Assembly (NCBI RefSeq): GCF_018139145.2
Contig: NC_059475.1
Span: 13,853,437 to 13,917,436, forward strand
Length of the DNA stretch: 64,000 nucleotides
Direction: 5' to 3'
From: Gymnogyps californianus
Taxonomy: Eukaryota; Chordata; Aves; Accipitriformes; Cathartidae
Part shown: in pieces, positions 1 to 13,800 of the stretch
Position numbering within the stretch: position 1 is the stretch's first letter
How the letters are laid out: the number at the start of each line of letters is the position of its first letter
Program-made: the position numbers and the translations under genes
The notes under the pieces: model-generated
The model's input: the letters and a program-made list of their open reading frames with translations, nothing else
Told to the model about the DNA's origin: nothing
Databases searched by the model: none

Positions 1-3000
1 AAAGTACTTTTAAGTCTAGTGTTCATAAATGTATGCCATGCATTTTGTAAAGCTGCTAAGTTGGTAGTTTAAGAAAAACCTTACAGCTCATGACAGTAGG
101 TGTACAGTCTGTCTGCATTCTTACGAACAATCAAGTGGCATCAGCTTTACAAGAAAAATACATGACTGTTCAGGTAACACCTCTGTCCAGCTTGGATTTG
201 TGCAATGCACACATCACTTGCCTGCAGGTGTCCTTAAGAAAATGAAGATGTTTCCATTTTGGGTAGTTTTTGTGTTTTCCTTTTTAACCTCCGCCTGCAA
301 TATTTAATAAAAAAAGTTCAAGCATTTGACTGTGTCCATTAAAAACACCTGTGCGGTGGTTTAAAGTAAGGATTTAAAAATTGTCATTCCTTCTAACCTT
401 TTTTGAGTGAGTTTCTAAAGTTGTGTTGTTGGGAACACAGCTAGAGCTATTTTGTAAATGTCAGTAAAAGAGCAAGAAGTAAATGAATGCATACTGTTTG
501 TCCAGTTCATCTTGATGTTACACCTCTGCAGAGGTGTTAGGGAAATTAGAGGGTGTTAAAGAATAGCAGCAGAAATGATATAGTGGCTTGAAAGAGAATT
601 TAGATTAAATGTCAAGAAAACAGTTTCTGTATAGATTATTCTAAGCTATTATACTATGCATGGAGGCTATGCAAGAAAACCTAGGAGGACACTTTCAGTC
701 TGGAGAAGATCTACTTAGCAAAAGCTTTGCTTAGAGCACGCATCTTTAAATATCAAGTCCAACAGAGTAGGGGAGGAAAATGTGCAAAACTCTGAGTTCT
801 GGTTTTCACAGAAGCGTAATTCATTTCTGATCGCTGTGACTGTCTGAAAAAGCAGTGGTTTTCTTTTTCAGTCACTACGATGAACATTTTACCAGGAAAA
901 TGTAAATGGCACCTAAGCATCCCTAAACGTGGGAGTCAGAGTACAGTTTGAAGATGAGTTTGAGGACTGGAATGTGCATTGCTGAGGCAGGAGGATAGTT
1001 CTGTATCCCACTGTCACATGTTTTTTCAGTTAAAGCTTTTGTAAAACGTCTAGCTGGTTTGTTCTTGGGCTGTGTTTTTTTGTTTGGTTGGTTTTGCATG
1101 CACAGTAAGGTATAGTAAATGTCTTACTTGGAAAAAACACACTTAATCTCAGCATTTCCAAACCAAAGTAGTGTCACCATGGTTTTGGGGTGGAAACAAA
1201 AAATGCAGAGCGCCTACAGCAGAGCATGGGTGGAACTGTGGGTGCTGTCCCGCTGAGGAGCAGCTTGGTTGAGATTTGAGAAGCGATGAGAACAGCATCC
1301 TTTGCTTTGCTGTCAGCTTGGACAAGTCACACGCGCTTCCTGGACTGCCATTTCCCGTCTCTAACCCTCCTCCTACGCTTCCTGGGGTCTGAAGAACATG
1401 CACATTTTATAAATGCAGTCATGTATCGTAAATCTCCTGATGAATGGAGTGCAAACTTAATGTAGCAACAGCCCATATGTACTGTATGTCAAACTTTATT
1501 TTTTTATTTCACATTTATGTGTGTATCCCAGCAGTTTATAGCTGGTCAGAAGTTGCAGAAAGACATATTATCTAGACTAAGAGTTGCTGAATCATACAAT
1601 AACTCAAGTCGAAATAACTTTATGAATAGTTAAGTTGGGCTCAGTAGCAATTCCTAAACCCCGTTAGGTAGAACACATAACAGCTTTCTTGGAAAAAAGA
1701 TACTGGGATGGTCTGAATATTATCAGCTGGTGGGCTGTTGTATTAGGTGTGCTATAAATATACTTTTTAAGATTTGCTTTTCTCAGTTGAGTGTTAATAT
1801 TGTTAAAAGATTAAAAAACCCACGGTAATTCTAACGTGATACTGCTATTAAGGACTTCACCGACATTCAAAAACCTACAGTCTCTTAAACAACACAAACA
1901 TTAGCTGGGGCATAATTTCATTTTTGGCCTTAAAGCTATTGAAGGGACAGGTTTAGACAAAACATGCTCTGCTTGCCCTGTAGCTGGTTTGCAAAGTTTA
2001 TTTGAAGCATTAAACTGACAAATTATTAAACGTGTTGGGTAAACCTTAGGTAAAAAGATTGCAGAGCCAGGTAGGGTGTATTCAGTGGAGTTACCACATG
2101 CAGCAGTCAGGTCTGCGTGAAGGCAGCCCACAGGCTGTCACAGGGGAGTTGAGAAACATTTCAAAAGCAGAGCAGCAGTGTGGCACCCTTCAAAGCTAAA
2201 TGGAGGTTAGTGCTCTTCCCTTCCCACAGCGTGGAGAATGTCCTGTTGAAGTACTCGCCATCAGCACTGGCAACTGGATGGTGCACCAAACAAGGACCCA
2301 ACACACGCCCTTCTGTGCTGACGTACAAGTGTCACTTGATTTTATTGATGGAGAGTATGTTGTTGTCTCCATTTCAAAGTGGTTTGATTCATCCCTGGAA
2401 ATGTGGAATCCAGTCGCATCACCTACCGGTGTGTGTGCTAGGGTGTTGGGTTTTTTAATAGCACGAGGTATCTTGTTTAATTGACAGTGGCATCCAAATC
2501 ACTATGCATTTCCATTTATATATTGTGTATTTGACAGCTTTGTGCATATGTTGCTTTTAAGTTGCCTGTGCCATCAGTTTCCTCTATAATTTGCATGGGT
2601 TCTTCACAAGAAAAAGCTATGGAAATTTTTTTTTTTTTTTTAATGAGGAAATCATTATAAAAGTTTAAAAATCAACAGGGAAGATTTAGAACTAGGAGCC
2701 ATAAAATTCCCCTTTAAAATTATTTTGATAATGAAATGACTAGTGTGTGTCCCTTTGGCCTGATTATCTTTAATGGAATTGAATCTTTTAAAGCACAAAC
2801 GAGGCCTTGTGGATAATTTAGAAAGCTATTCCCTTTAAATACAGTTTCACCTTTGTCAATTATTTTCTGCTTTCTTCATCTCTTTTTTTTAATAAAGAAT
2901 ATTTGCGTGAGTATAAGATGTTTTACAAAGGTTTATCTACCCTGCTGTTTCATCCCTGCCTCAGTGGTACTGTTCTCTCTCTACACAACATCACGCTTGT

Positions 3001-4657
3001 TTCCACAGTGACCTACTGCTACAAGGCGTTCCTGCTGGAGCAATGGGACTTTCTTGTAAATAAGATGCTATGCTTCCATCACAGACTTTGAATAATTCAC
3101 TAAAATTAAAGTGCATGATAACAGCTTCCTCAAAGTTAAGCCTGAGCTAATCTGAGAGTGGGTTTGGTCAGTGGTGGTATACCTGGACAGTTTCACTAAA
3201 GCCTACAGCACTCAAACAATGTGTGCCATCACCTACAAGAAAAATGTGGTTTTAATAGTAGAACTTCGTGAATTATTGATACCACTTCCTAATATGTATT
3301 TACTGTAATTTTCTGTGCTCAGGAATTTAGCTGCCTGTGACGGTGTTTCCTAGCAAGAGCAAATGTTAATTTAATCTAATTTTCTCTTTTCTTGCTTCTC
3401 ATAAAAATATTTGCAGCTGGGTACTCACAGAAGTAAAGTTAGTTATTTTCACTGCTATTTCAAACCTGTTTTTCGCTTTCTTTATGCAAGTGCACGCAGC
3501 CTGCCCCAGCACCAGTGAGCAGTGTCCAGGCTGCCTGGCTTTCTCGCTGCATGTTTTGCAGCTGGCGTCAGGAGGTGAGCTGCAGTCCGGCCTGGCAGTC
3601 CCCATCTCTGGTGCTTCCATCCAGCGCCTCCCGCCGCCAGACTTGGTGGCGGAGTAGCTGAGTAATTCAGTTCAGTCCCAATCGGTGGAAGGGAGTGCAG
3701 GTACAAGTCCAAGCTGGATATGGAGATAGAAAGCAGGATGTCAAGTACACAGAGGAGTAAAATAGTGAATTTCATGGCAAAATTGTTGCATTGATGGCAG
3801 CAAGAAAATAGAATAATGCGTGAGCTTAGATTTATTGAGATTCTAGTGCCTTTCAGTTGAACAAAATTGTCTGCAGCACCATTTCAGGCTCTCTGCAGTC
3901 TTACTCTAGCATCTGTGCATCCGTTTATGCTCTCTCCTCTTTCTTGTTTTAAGTTATCTCTACCTCTGTCATGGCTAGAAATCATTTTTTTCCCTCTAAA
4001 ATGCCAAAGATAATATGTCCCAAGCTATATTCAGTCTCTTCTCTGACATGCTTTACCTAACACCTTTTTAAGGAGAACAGTTTGAGGTGCCACCACTTTT
4101 CTTTCTTTCATTACTAATTTGGTAAAATCAGGTAAAATACTACTTCTTATGGCAATAGCTGAAAATCTGTACTGAGCAAACACTGCAGTCGTGTATCAGG
4201 ATGTTAGATGGGTAGTGGTTTATATATTAACGTGCCTTTGTGTAATATTGAAAGATCAGGCTCACAGCAGAAAACCAATATGTTGTTGGGGTTTTTTTGA
4301 GCAGAAAACCAAAAGTAAGAGTTCGGATTTTCATCCTGTTAGGGATGCTGATTCATAGGGTCTTTGGACACGTATATAGCTGTTAAGATCGGTGTTTTGT
4401 TAATTGACCTGCCAGCTTTTTCTCTTCTTAGAATCAAGAGAGTAATTGTGCATACCTAACTCCTAGCACTGCATATAGTAAGTGACTGAGGATTGAGTTT
4501 ACAGACTTAGTACTTACAGTCCAACAAGTTACTTTGTTCATCAGTGTGGTGCATTTAAAAGTAGAGAAAATAGGTCAGCCGCACCTGCTGCAGTTTCAGG
4601 CTGTGTGTAAAAGGGTGAAAAATAATAGAAGAAAAATAGTCATGTGTTTTTTTGCAG
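1..4657 (+). other. RIC3: RIC3 intron 1 (3' part)
   Basis: AT-rich DNA upstream of the first visible RIC3 exon. It ends in a T-rich tract and TTTTGCAG acceptor at 4648-4657. I found no RIC3 exon 1 (no start codon followed by a hydrophobic segment in a CpG-rich context) and no other convincing coding sequence. A poly-T run lies near 2626-2641. Short open frames on both strands have no family resemblance. Confidence 0.75.
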
Positions 4658-4881
4658 GGAAGCTTGGTCACTTTCCACCGAGGATGCATTACCAGGCCAC
4701 TCCTGACAGCCGAGCTGCCCCTCATTTTCCAAGGTCTCACCTTGCTGAAGCAGTTGCCAAAGCCAAATCAGGTGGAGGTGGTGGTGGAAGCACTGGTGGA
4801 ACTGGGAGAGGTCTTGTGGGGCAGATTATCCCTATATATGGATTTGGCATCTTCTTATATATCCTGTACATTTTATTTAAG
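4658..4881 (+). CDS. RIC3: RIC3 exon 2: Gly linker and second membrane segment
   Basis: 224 nt: two bases completing a Gly codon (EGKLG in human) plus 74 codons. The acceptor is TTTTTTTGCAG and the donor AAG|GTAAGA. It encodes KLGHFPPRMHYQ, the RSHLAEAVAKAK helix, a run of six glycines followed by STGGTGRG, and the hydrophobic GQIIPIYGFGIFLYILYILF helix ending in K. The Gly run is written as GGT/GGA triplets (4771-4790), so it is a natural site of length variation. The minus-strand poly-Pro frame here is a shadow of this run. Confidence 0.97.
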
Positions 4882-7800
4882 GTAAGACCAACATAAATTG
4901 AAAAGTCAGGGAAATAACAACTAAAAAAACCTGAAAACAGAAACAATAGTCCCATTTCTGTACCTGATTCCATTTCAGCTTTGCTCAAAAAAAAAAAAAG
5001 CTTATGCTAGACCTTTGACTAGTCGTTGAAAGATTGGTGTATCCTGTGGTTTTTGCTATTGCAAAGACTGTAGCTAAGAATGCAGGGACGGGTTGCTGTG
5101 ATCCTGTATTGGCCTCTGACATTTTACAATTTTTTTAAGGAATTTTTTTCCCCCTGGAAAATGTGTATGTCTAGAACAATGTTATATTAATTTTGAATAG
5201 ACACATGGTATTCTTTTCCATTATGTGTGACTACATATTATATGTACTGTATATGTCACATATTGTGTTATGCATTTAAAGTGGGAGAGAGGGAGTACAT
5301 TTATTGCATACCTTCTGGAACAAAAGCACCACGTTGTTGGAGAATGGGAGTTTGTAAGATTGTATTGACCACACTGGAACTACCCCAGCTGAGGAACTGG
5401 TTGAAAGCTAGTTTAAAAAAGCACAGCTCAAATTCCCCTCAAGTGTTTCACACGTGATTTGAACTTCTCATAGCTTTTTGTTCCACAGACGTGACTTGCA
5501 CGTAGGTGATGACAGTCAGCTGTGTGGGAGGAGGGAGAAGTGGACTTGTGGAAATGTTTTTTCCTTTGAGTGGGGGCTGAATCCAGACTGAGCAGTGTCC
5601 AAACAGCTGAGCGCGCTCTGGACAGACAGAGGCAAGAACAAAGTGAATTGGGTGAACTGATCAAACACAGAGAAGACGAAGGAAGTAGATAGCCTGCAGC
5701 TTCTGTATAGAGCCAGCCAGTATCTTTGCTGCAGGTACAAAGTTGGTATGGAATAATGGCAGAAAGCATTGCAAGCAGGATCACATCTAATTCCTTCAGA
5801 ACCTGTGCTTTATGTCACAATAATTGCCCAATGTGTTTTTTTCCCTCCTATACGCAGAAGAATTACAGGATCAGGCTGGAAGAGATAAATATTCTAAAAT
5901 GAATAAGTTATTTTTGATGGATTATGCTTTCACTATGCTTAAAAATATCATTTGTTCCAAGTGTCTTTCAGGGCAAGATCTCCCAGGCATCTTTCATGCT
6001 GCTAGGCATGCTTTTTTGTGGTTAGTTTCTGGCGTATTTTAGTTTTCTATCCTTTTTTCTGTTGCCTTTGGGGCTTATGTATTACTATTGCGGTAACTTA
6101 TAGAAGGGTTGTCTTTTTTCACTCATCAGCTGGCTTCCAAGGGAAAAACTACAGCTGGAGAGAGGAAATGCCCTACTGCTGCACCTGGAAACATGAAGAG
6201 GAAAATCAGTGAGTATGACTTCTGAGTTATATCTTTGTAGCTGTTGACTCTGTAGAGGCACAGTCCAACCAGGTTCTTCAAGTTCTGGGCACACTGTAAA
6301 GCTGCTGTTCCCCCTCGTAAAGAACAAGCCAGAAGCTTCAGTGTTGGAATGAGCAAGAGTTAAAATGAATTACTGCACCATCACTTTCTGATCTCATTCA
6401 GCTAATGAGACTCTGTGATAGCAGCCTGATCCCAAGCCCCCCTGGAAGCAATGGCTTTTCATGAGGTTCACTGAATTAACTGTATGGATTTGCTGAAAAG
6501 CTATGTAGCTAATGATTAAAAATGGATAATAGGATGTCCATCTATAATTATTCTATAATCCGTAATATTCTGGTAATAGTATATAAAGATATTATTAAAA
6601 GCTACCTTCATTTTTTTGAATTTGTGAATTCTTAGCCATCACCAGGCACTTCCCTACTTTTTCCCTTCCCTTTTTGCAATGCTCAAAGTTTTTATGAGAA
6701 AGCAAACAGTATTCTGAAATGTTATTGTGATTTTACCTAAACATCGGTGGGATAGATTCAACTATTTGTAGACATTTATTAGATAAATTAATAAGCTTAC
6801 TATTGAAGGTTGGATGAGTAGTTACCATAACAGTACTTAAATGTGTTGTGTTTAGCTGGCTAAATTGCAATAGGAAAGAAAAGCACTTAGGGCTTTATAG
6901 AAAGTGCTGGCAGTAAGGTAATTGTCTTAACATAGCTGTAATTATCTTGACATTAATGCATATATTAGGAATACCTAATGTAGTCAGTGCTATAGATTGT
7001 ATTTTCAGTGCACTTGTACTGCATTGGGCCTGGCAATTTTGTTCAATTTATTAGCAACGGTAATTGTATTTTTTTCTCTAATGCTTGGTAAGAGAAACTA
7101 ACTTTGCAGTAAGTTAAATATTTACCGTCATTATAACTCAAAGAACTAGTGATGAAAATTATTCTGCCTTTTCTAGAGCTCTTCATTTGTATTCCTAAAG
7201 CATTCATTGCAAGCTGTAGCAGAGCAGGGGACAAGTCACTGGACTAGGAACCACTAACATAGTGACTTGGAGAGAGTAACTTCCTTTCTCTTTTGCCAAT
7301 TTCCCTTCCCCTATTTTTAAAGTCTCAGACATGCAAAATAATGACATCAGTGATACATTGAGTAATGACATTCTCTGCAGAATAGAGGTCTTTCCAAAAG
7401 CAGGATGTTTGTGGATGGCTTTCTCCATTCCTACTGCGTCAGAGTTCCATTGTGCCTTTTTGCTGCTTAAATGGGTGTACCTGTAGCAGCTGAATATTTA
7501 ACTAACCCAGGCTGGTTTCATTTTGTTCTGCAGTGGCAAACAATGAAGTCTCAGCTATAGGATTTTGAGCGTGAGCTACAAAAGCCAAACAAGGAGCTCA
7601 GGCGTTTTTGTTGACATCCATGCTGTTGCATCTTTACTGTTAACGCTTTTGGCTACGTTAAAGCCAGTATGGGTGTTCCTGCATGTATTCATGTGTGTCT
7701 ACTATTGTACTATGGACACATTTTTTGAAAAAAAGCGCAACCATGGAAATACCGTGCTTTGCTCCCCAGAGAGACACCATGTGGCTAGCTGTTATTCATC

Positions 7801-10800
7801 CCGGTAAGCCTGGCAGACCGTTAGCACTCACTGCCTACCCTGGCACACGTGTGCAGGGTTGGATGCCATCGAGCCCATGAACTTTATTCTCTTTGATAAA
7901 GATGTTGTTTCTGAAACCTTAGACTTGTTGTTAGAAAACACTCAGGTGACCTTTTCTCTCTGTCCCAAGGACTTAACAGGGAAATTCCATGAGAACTATT
8001 AATTCTGCAGTAGACAGTAAAACACCATGGTTTCCTTAGAAAGAAAAAATATGGTATTTTCTTTTCCCTAACTTTAATCTCCAGGGCATTTACAGTGGGC
8101 CACTCACTCTGCTTTTTGGGACATTGCTCGGGAGCTTTTGAAAGGTGCTTTCTGTGTGTCCTATTGCCATTGGCAATAGTCTTCACCTTCTTATACCAGG
8201 AAAAGTAGGTAGAACTCTTTAAGCAAGCTGCATGTTTTAGTTTCCTCACAGCCAGTTTGGTTTGGTACAGTATATGCTACCTGTGATAATGGGACAGGGA
8301 TACATTTTCAAAGCTCCTACTGACAGATCTTGGGATTTTGTTTGTTTTACAGCTGACTATGAGCTCACTCAACTCCAGGAGAAACTGAGAGAGACAGAAG
8401 AAGCTATGGAAAAATTGATCAACAGAGTAGGACCTAACTGTGACAGGTATATTTCAAATTACAGCATTTTAAGGAGAGATTCTGCTCTGATTAGAAATTA
8501 AACTTTCTTATATTGGCTATATTGAAATAGCATTTTTATTACTACTTCAAATTGTAGGAAGTTGATTTTACACATCACACTTTTTGTTCTGCAGTTTTTC
8601 TCTTTTCAGCGTCTATATTTAAAATAAATCATTTTTTTCAACTTCATTTTCCTTAAACAGAAAAGCAACTATCCCTACCCTCCCCCTTTGTACAGTGTTA
8701 TTTGGAAGATAATGACAGGTATGCGTAAACAGAAAATAAAACGTCTGCATTTAAAGTATATAAAACAACCTGTCTTATGTGACCAAAGTAATGTTCTGAA
8801 TGATTCCTAAGAGACCCATTTGTTTCATGTTATTTTCCAGTTCTATGGTTTATTTTTCTAAATAGAAATGCTGTTATAATCTATGTAAATGCCAGTTAGA
8901 ATATCCATAAAATACTTCTTTAAGGACAGAATTGTATAATAATCTGATTCCATAACTTAGTTCCACCCTGTAACCAGTAAATCCATGCATTTGCTTCTAA
9001 ATATAAAAGAAAAAAAGAGTTGTAAAATCAGGATTTAAAAATCTATTATGTTTATTAATGTTTGCTATAAATCTTAGATCACTGTTCTACATTATAAAGA
9101 AACACTGGAAACAAGTCTGGTTTTCATAAGGAGTGTAACAACACATCAGTGGGACAATGCGTAACTGCAGTGTTTGAAGATTTAAATACCATGAATATTA
9201 AGGTGATGATTGCAAGCAAGAAAGATAGCTGTTCAGGTTGTAACGCATGTTAACTTTGTCCGGATCAGTCAATGCCTGTTTTAACCCATTCTGTAGGAAC
9301 AATTCTGTGCCGAACTTGCACGTTATGTTCATTTGTGCTTCAAACTGCATTCTCTTTGTGCATGTAGTTTTGCCCACTTTGCACCGTGTCCTGTATTGCA
9401 GCTGCACTCGTCTCAGCAAGACGAGGTGCCAAACTTGCCTGTGTTAGGCCAGGTTGCAGCAGGAGAACCCCTAAGCTACCCTGGTTTTGTCAGTGAAACA
9501 GAAGGATACTGTTTTGACTATTACCTCTGTTTTGGAGAGCTAACGCAATGCTCTACGCGTACCTTTAAGCTGCCAGAAATAGGCTTATGAGCTGCCCAGA
9601 TATTGCGCTGACTCTCAGGATAGGATATTTTTTACTGAGAAAATGGGTTTAGGGTCTGATCCAGTATTTGTTCCACTCCTCTGTGTTATTGGCTCAGAGC
9701 CTTTATTTAGTAGAACTTCCCTTCTTTGTTCGACCAAACTGTTTATATAGATGGATCTAAAGGCCTCAGGGGAAATCAGAATCTGAATCTAATAAAGAAT
9801 TTTGAATGTAGCCTCTTTAAAGAGAAGGGAAAAAGCACCTCTAGATGGAGCAAATAGCTGTTTTTCAAATACACCCAGACTTTGAAGCTTTCTTAATCTA
9901 CACTGTGGTACTCATTAAGTTCAGTAATACTGGTTGAATGTCTTAGAATAAAGTGTATGGTTAGAAAGTGTAATTAGAGCACAGAGTACAGTGCTAGGCT
10001 TATTCAATCTGGATGTTGATAGATTTAAATAAAAAGGAAAGAGGAAGAGAGCAAAAATTACTTGAGTTCCATTTATTCATATGCAGTTAAACAGAAATCC
10101 TTACAACAGAAAAGTCAGAGAAAGAAAGAACTGCTATCAAATTTAAACTAGTGCTGAAAGACCCCAGGTGAGACCGTGGCCCATTATACTAGATATGGCA
10201 GAGGGACTCTCAGCCTGCCAAGTGAAGTATTAGTAACCAAACCAAAGGACGTATTTTGCATTGTCACAAAAACCAACGTATCACCATAACACACAGTGTT
10301 TGTAATAGTGCTGAGGTCTCAGCTCGTGCCTCAGTGTCCTCTCACTATACTTCAGGAGCGTTCTCCTCCCAGCTGAACTGCTCCAGGATTCATCCTGGAT
10401 TTCTCCTTCTGGTGAAGATTCTTAGAATCCAAAGACATTCTAATTTTGTATATTTTCTTCAAAAAAACATTGCTTTTGAAATCGGATGAGTTGGAAGGAC
10501 AGTTTATTCTCAGATAACGCTGTACCATAGAAAGAAATCCTGTTTCAAAGGAATAATATATACTGTGCTGTGTGATTTTATTCTGCTTTCTTCTGTAGCA
10601 AGTGTACGTGTTGTTTTCTTGCTGTGGCTTGTCCTGCTCATTTCTTTTTCTTTCAAAAGCATTTGAGTGAAGTAAGGCTGGAAGACCTCTCAATACTATT
10701 AGCTGGTTTTCTCAGATGGGATAGCTAGTATTATCCAGACCTGTGTTGTAGAAGGTAGGCAGGCAGAAACTTGGATTTGCCTTTTTTTTAATTAGGCTTG

Positions 10801-13800
10801 AAGACCAACCTCCAAACCAACCAAGGAGACCTCCTTCCAGACCAGCATACTAGTTGGAATTGCTACAGCCTTAAGTACAGAAACCCCCTTGCAGAAATGC
10901 AAAACTTTCAAAAAGTACAAGTACAGATACTTTTAATAGGGCCTAGCATGTATTAGCAAGGACTAGAAGCAAGGTAAAGAAAGCAAGAGTAAGAAAGAAC
11001 TACCTGGCTGGGTCCTCAGCAACATAACCAAACCTAAACTAAGAGGCGGACAAAGATAATTGTTACCTAATGCACACACTTAAATGGCTTGTACATAGTA
11101 CCTAAGGATATAATGATTCACAGCTCTGAGAAAATATAGCACTCTTCCCAGCTCTTTCTTCAACAGGTTATAAATCTAAATTATACAGTTTTGTAATTTG
11201 TCATCACATCCTATCACTAAGGGAACCTCAGTATCTCCAGTTTCTAAATATAAACCTTTATAGTCCAGTGTCTCTCAGCAGAAATGAGGAGCCTTGCTGG
11301 GAATTTGATGATTCAGAAGTAAAGACTTGATTGATGGTTATATGGGGCGCTCTGCATTAAAAGCATGCATATTGCTTTTTTCCAGGCTTTTAGCAGAGTG
11401 TTTCAATGTTGGAACAGTGATATAATGGGTACAAAAGATTTCCCTACCCATTCTCACAGATGTCTTACCATATTCTTTTCACCACTGTCTGTAAAATTTG
11501 GTATTTTGAAACCACTTTAAATTGAAGAATACTTGTAAATATTTTTCTCAATGGGAGTATTGTACAATACTCTCGTGTAAAAAAAAAATCTCAATTTCTG
11601 GTAGTTAGGTAAGAGGTAGAAATGATGCAGCTTGATTACCTGTTTACCAGGCTGTCAATTGGAAAAACTTACCTTTTTACCATAAACTGAGCAAATGTGA
11701 TATGGAAAAGAGAGAGAGAGGCTATACTCTGTGGGGTGCCATTTTTGGGCTATGGCTGCATTTTAGTAGTGATTATTTTAAGATCATGAAGCAAAAAAAT
11801 ACCAGTTGACATGTCTGAGATAACATGTTAGATTATGGATTTTCACTGCAGTCATGATAGCTCTTTAGGAAATGTTCTGATCTCAGTGTAAGAATAAGAA
11901 ACCTTTACCTGTTAGTGAGCACTTTGGGACTCTACAAAACGTAAGCATTGCCACTATGAAAAGTAATAGCTGTGTTGGAGCTCCAAACACACAGAGCAAA
12001 AATAATGACCTTTTCTTTTACACTGTAAACCTTTTGCATCTGTTGTCCTCTTAGTATTCATAAGCGCATTATACCCTGGTAAATCTCCTGTATGCAGGCA
12101 GCCAGATGTCTTACACATTGCCAGCATCCTACAGTAGGGCTTCCTAGAGGTCTTAAATGAAGTAGAAATAGTGCATGGGCTTTGGTTTCTCCCTCTCTAC
12201 AGGGCAATTTGTCGTTTAAGCAAGGTATCTGGAGGAGGAATACTCTGAAATACAGAGACCTTGTGTTGCAGTAAGACAGTAGTGCTTTCTAATGAGAGTA
12301 TCCAGCATATTAGGAATTTCCCTATATGAAATGCCACAGTGATGCAGCTGCATTGATTGATCCTATTAGCTGAGCTAGCATATCTCCCCATTGTGCTAAA
12401 CAGATAGGCCTCTCTGTCTTTATCCAGGTGATATATATTGAAATTACATACACTTTTGTCTATAAAAGGAGGATTAGTTTGGCAGTTCTATTACAGCTTC
12501 TGTCAAAGGCAGCTAGCTGATGAAACCATTTCTTTTTGTGTGCCTCTTAATTCACATCTCAGATTCTACATCTGCATAACCCAGGCTTTTGAGAAGGTGC
12601 TGTCTCACACCTTCGCTTGTTCTGTGAAACAAACTGCCACCGCAACTTGAGGGGACTCAGTGCAACCTCCATATAGCATTGGGACTGTATCAGCTTTTCA
12701 AACTGTGGGGCAAAGTGCCCCTCAGGGGAAGCGCAGAGAAGTGATGTTTAGCCTTGTGGTCTCAGTCAAACAGTTTAATCTGGGTAGCTGCTAATGAAAC
12801 CAGTGGGCCTGGTCCTGAGCTAAGCTCAGTTACAGACAACTGTGTGTGCAACTGTGCACAAAATCTAGCCCAGGGTCAGCACTTTGATCACCATTGCAGA
12901 AACCAGCAGTACGATGCTAATCTGTTTGGCTTTAAACCATGTCGTGGTTTAACCCCAGGTGACAGCTAAGCACCACGCAGCCGCTCGCTCACTGCCCCCC
13001 CCACCCCGGGATGGGGGAGAGAATCAGGAAAAAAACCTCGTGAGTTGAGATAAAGACAGTTTAATAGGACAGAAAGGAATGAAAAACAATGATAATGATA
13101 ATAATATGACAATAGCAATACTAAAAGAATTAAACTATACAAAGCAAGTGGTGCACAATGCAATTGCTCACCACTCGTTGACCGATGCCCAGTTAGTTCC
13201 CGAGCCGCGATCCCCCTCCCAGTTAACTCCCCCAGTTTATATACTGGGCATGATGTCATATGGTATGGAATAGCTCTTTGGCCAGTTTGGCTCAGCTGTT
13301 CTGGCTGTGTCCCCTCCCAGCTTCTTGTGCCCCTCCAGCCTTCTTGCTGGCTGGGCACGAGAAGCTGAAAAATCCTTGACTTAGTGTAAACACTACTTAG
13401 CAACAACTAAAAACATCAGTGTGTTATCAACATTATTTTCCTACTAAATCCAAAACACAGCACTATACCAGCTACTAGGAAGAAAATTAACTCTGTCCTA
13501 GCCGAAACCAGGACAAACCAGTATGACTCTGCTGCCTTTAGTGGAGTAACTATCATGTCACCATGGTTCCCGTATATGTAGAGTAGCACAAAGTACCTAT
13601 TAAAGTGCTGCTTTAGGCATGACAGTAAGAGGAAAAATTGAAGATGGATTCTGCAAGTTTTCAAGTTTATGAGAATTCAGGTACCTGAAACAAGGTTTAG
13701 GTAGATACTAATCACCTAAATCCAAAATCATTAATCTGTTTCCAGCTCCCCTCTTCCCATCTCACCCCTAAGATTCACTGAGCAGCTGTCTAATCTTGGA

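Noticed and set aside
3482..3775. Minus-strand ORF with a hydrophobic start (MKFTILLLCVLDILL)
   Set aside because: Signal-peptide look is from AT-rich codons; no downstream domain, and it overlaps another unsupported frame.
4737..4988. Minus-strand ORF with a poly-Pro run
   Set aside because: Antisense shadow of the RIC3 exon 2 Gly linker.
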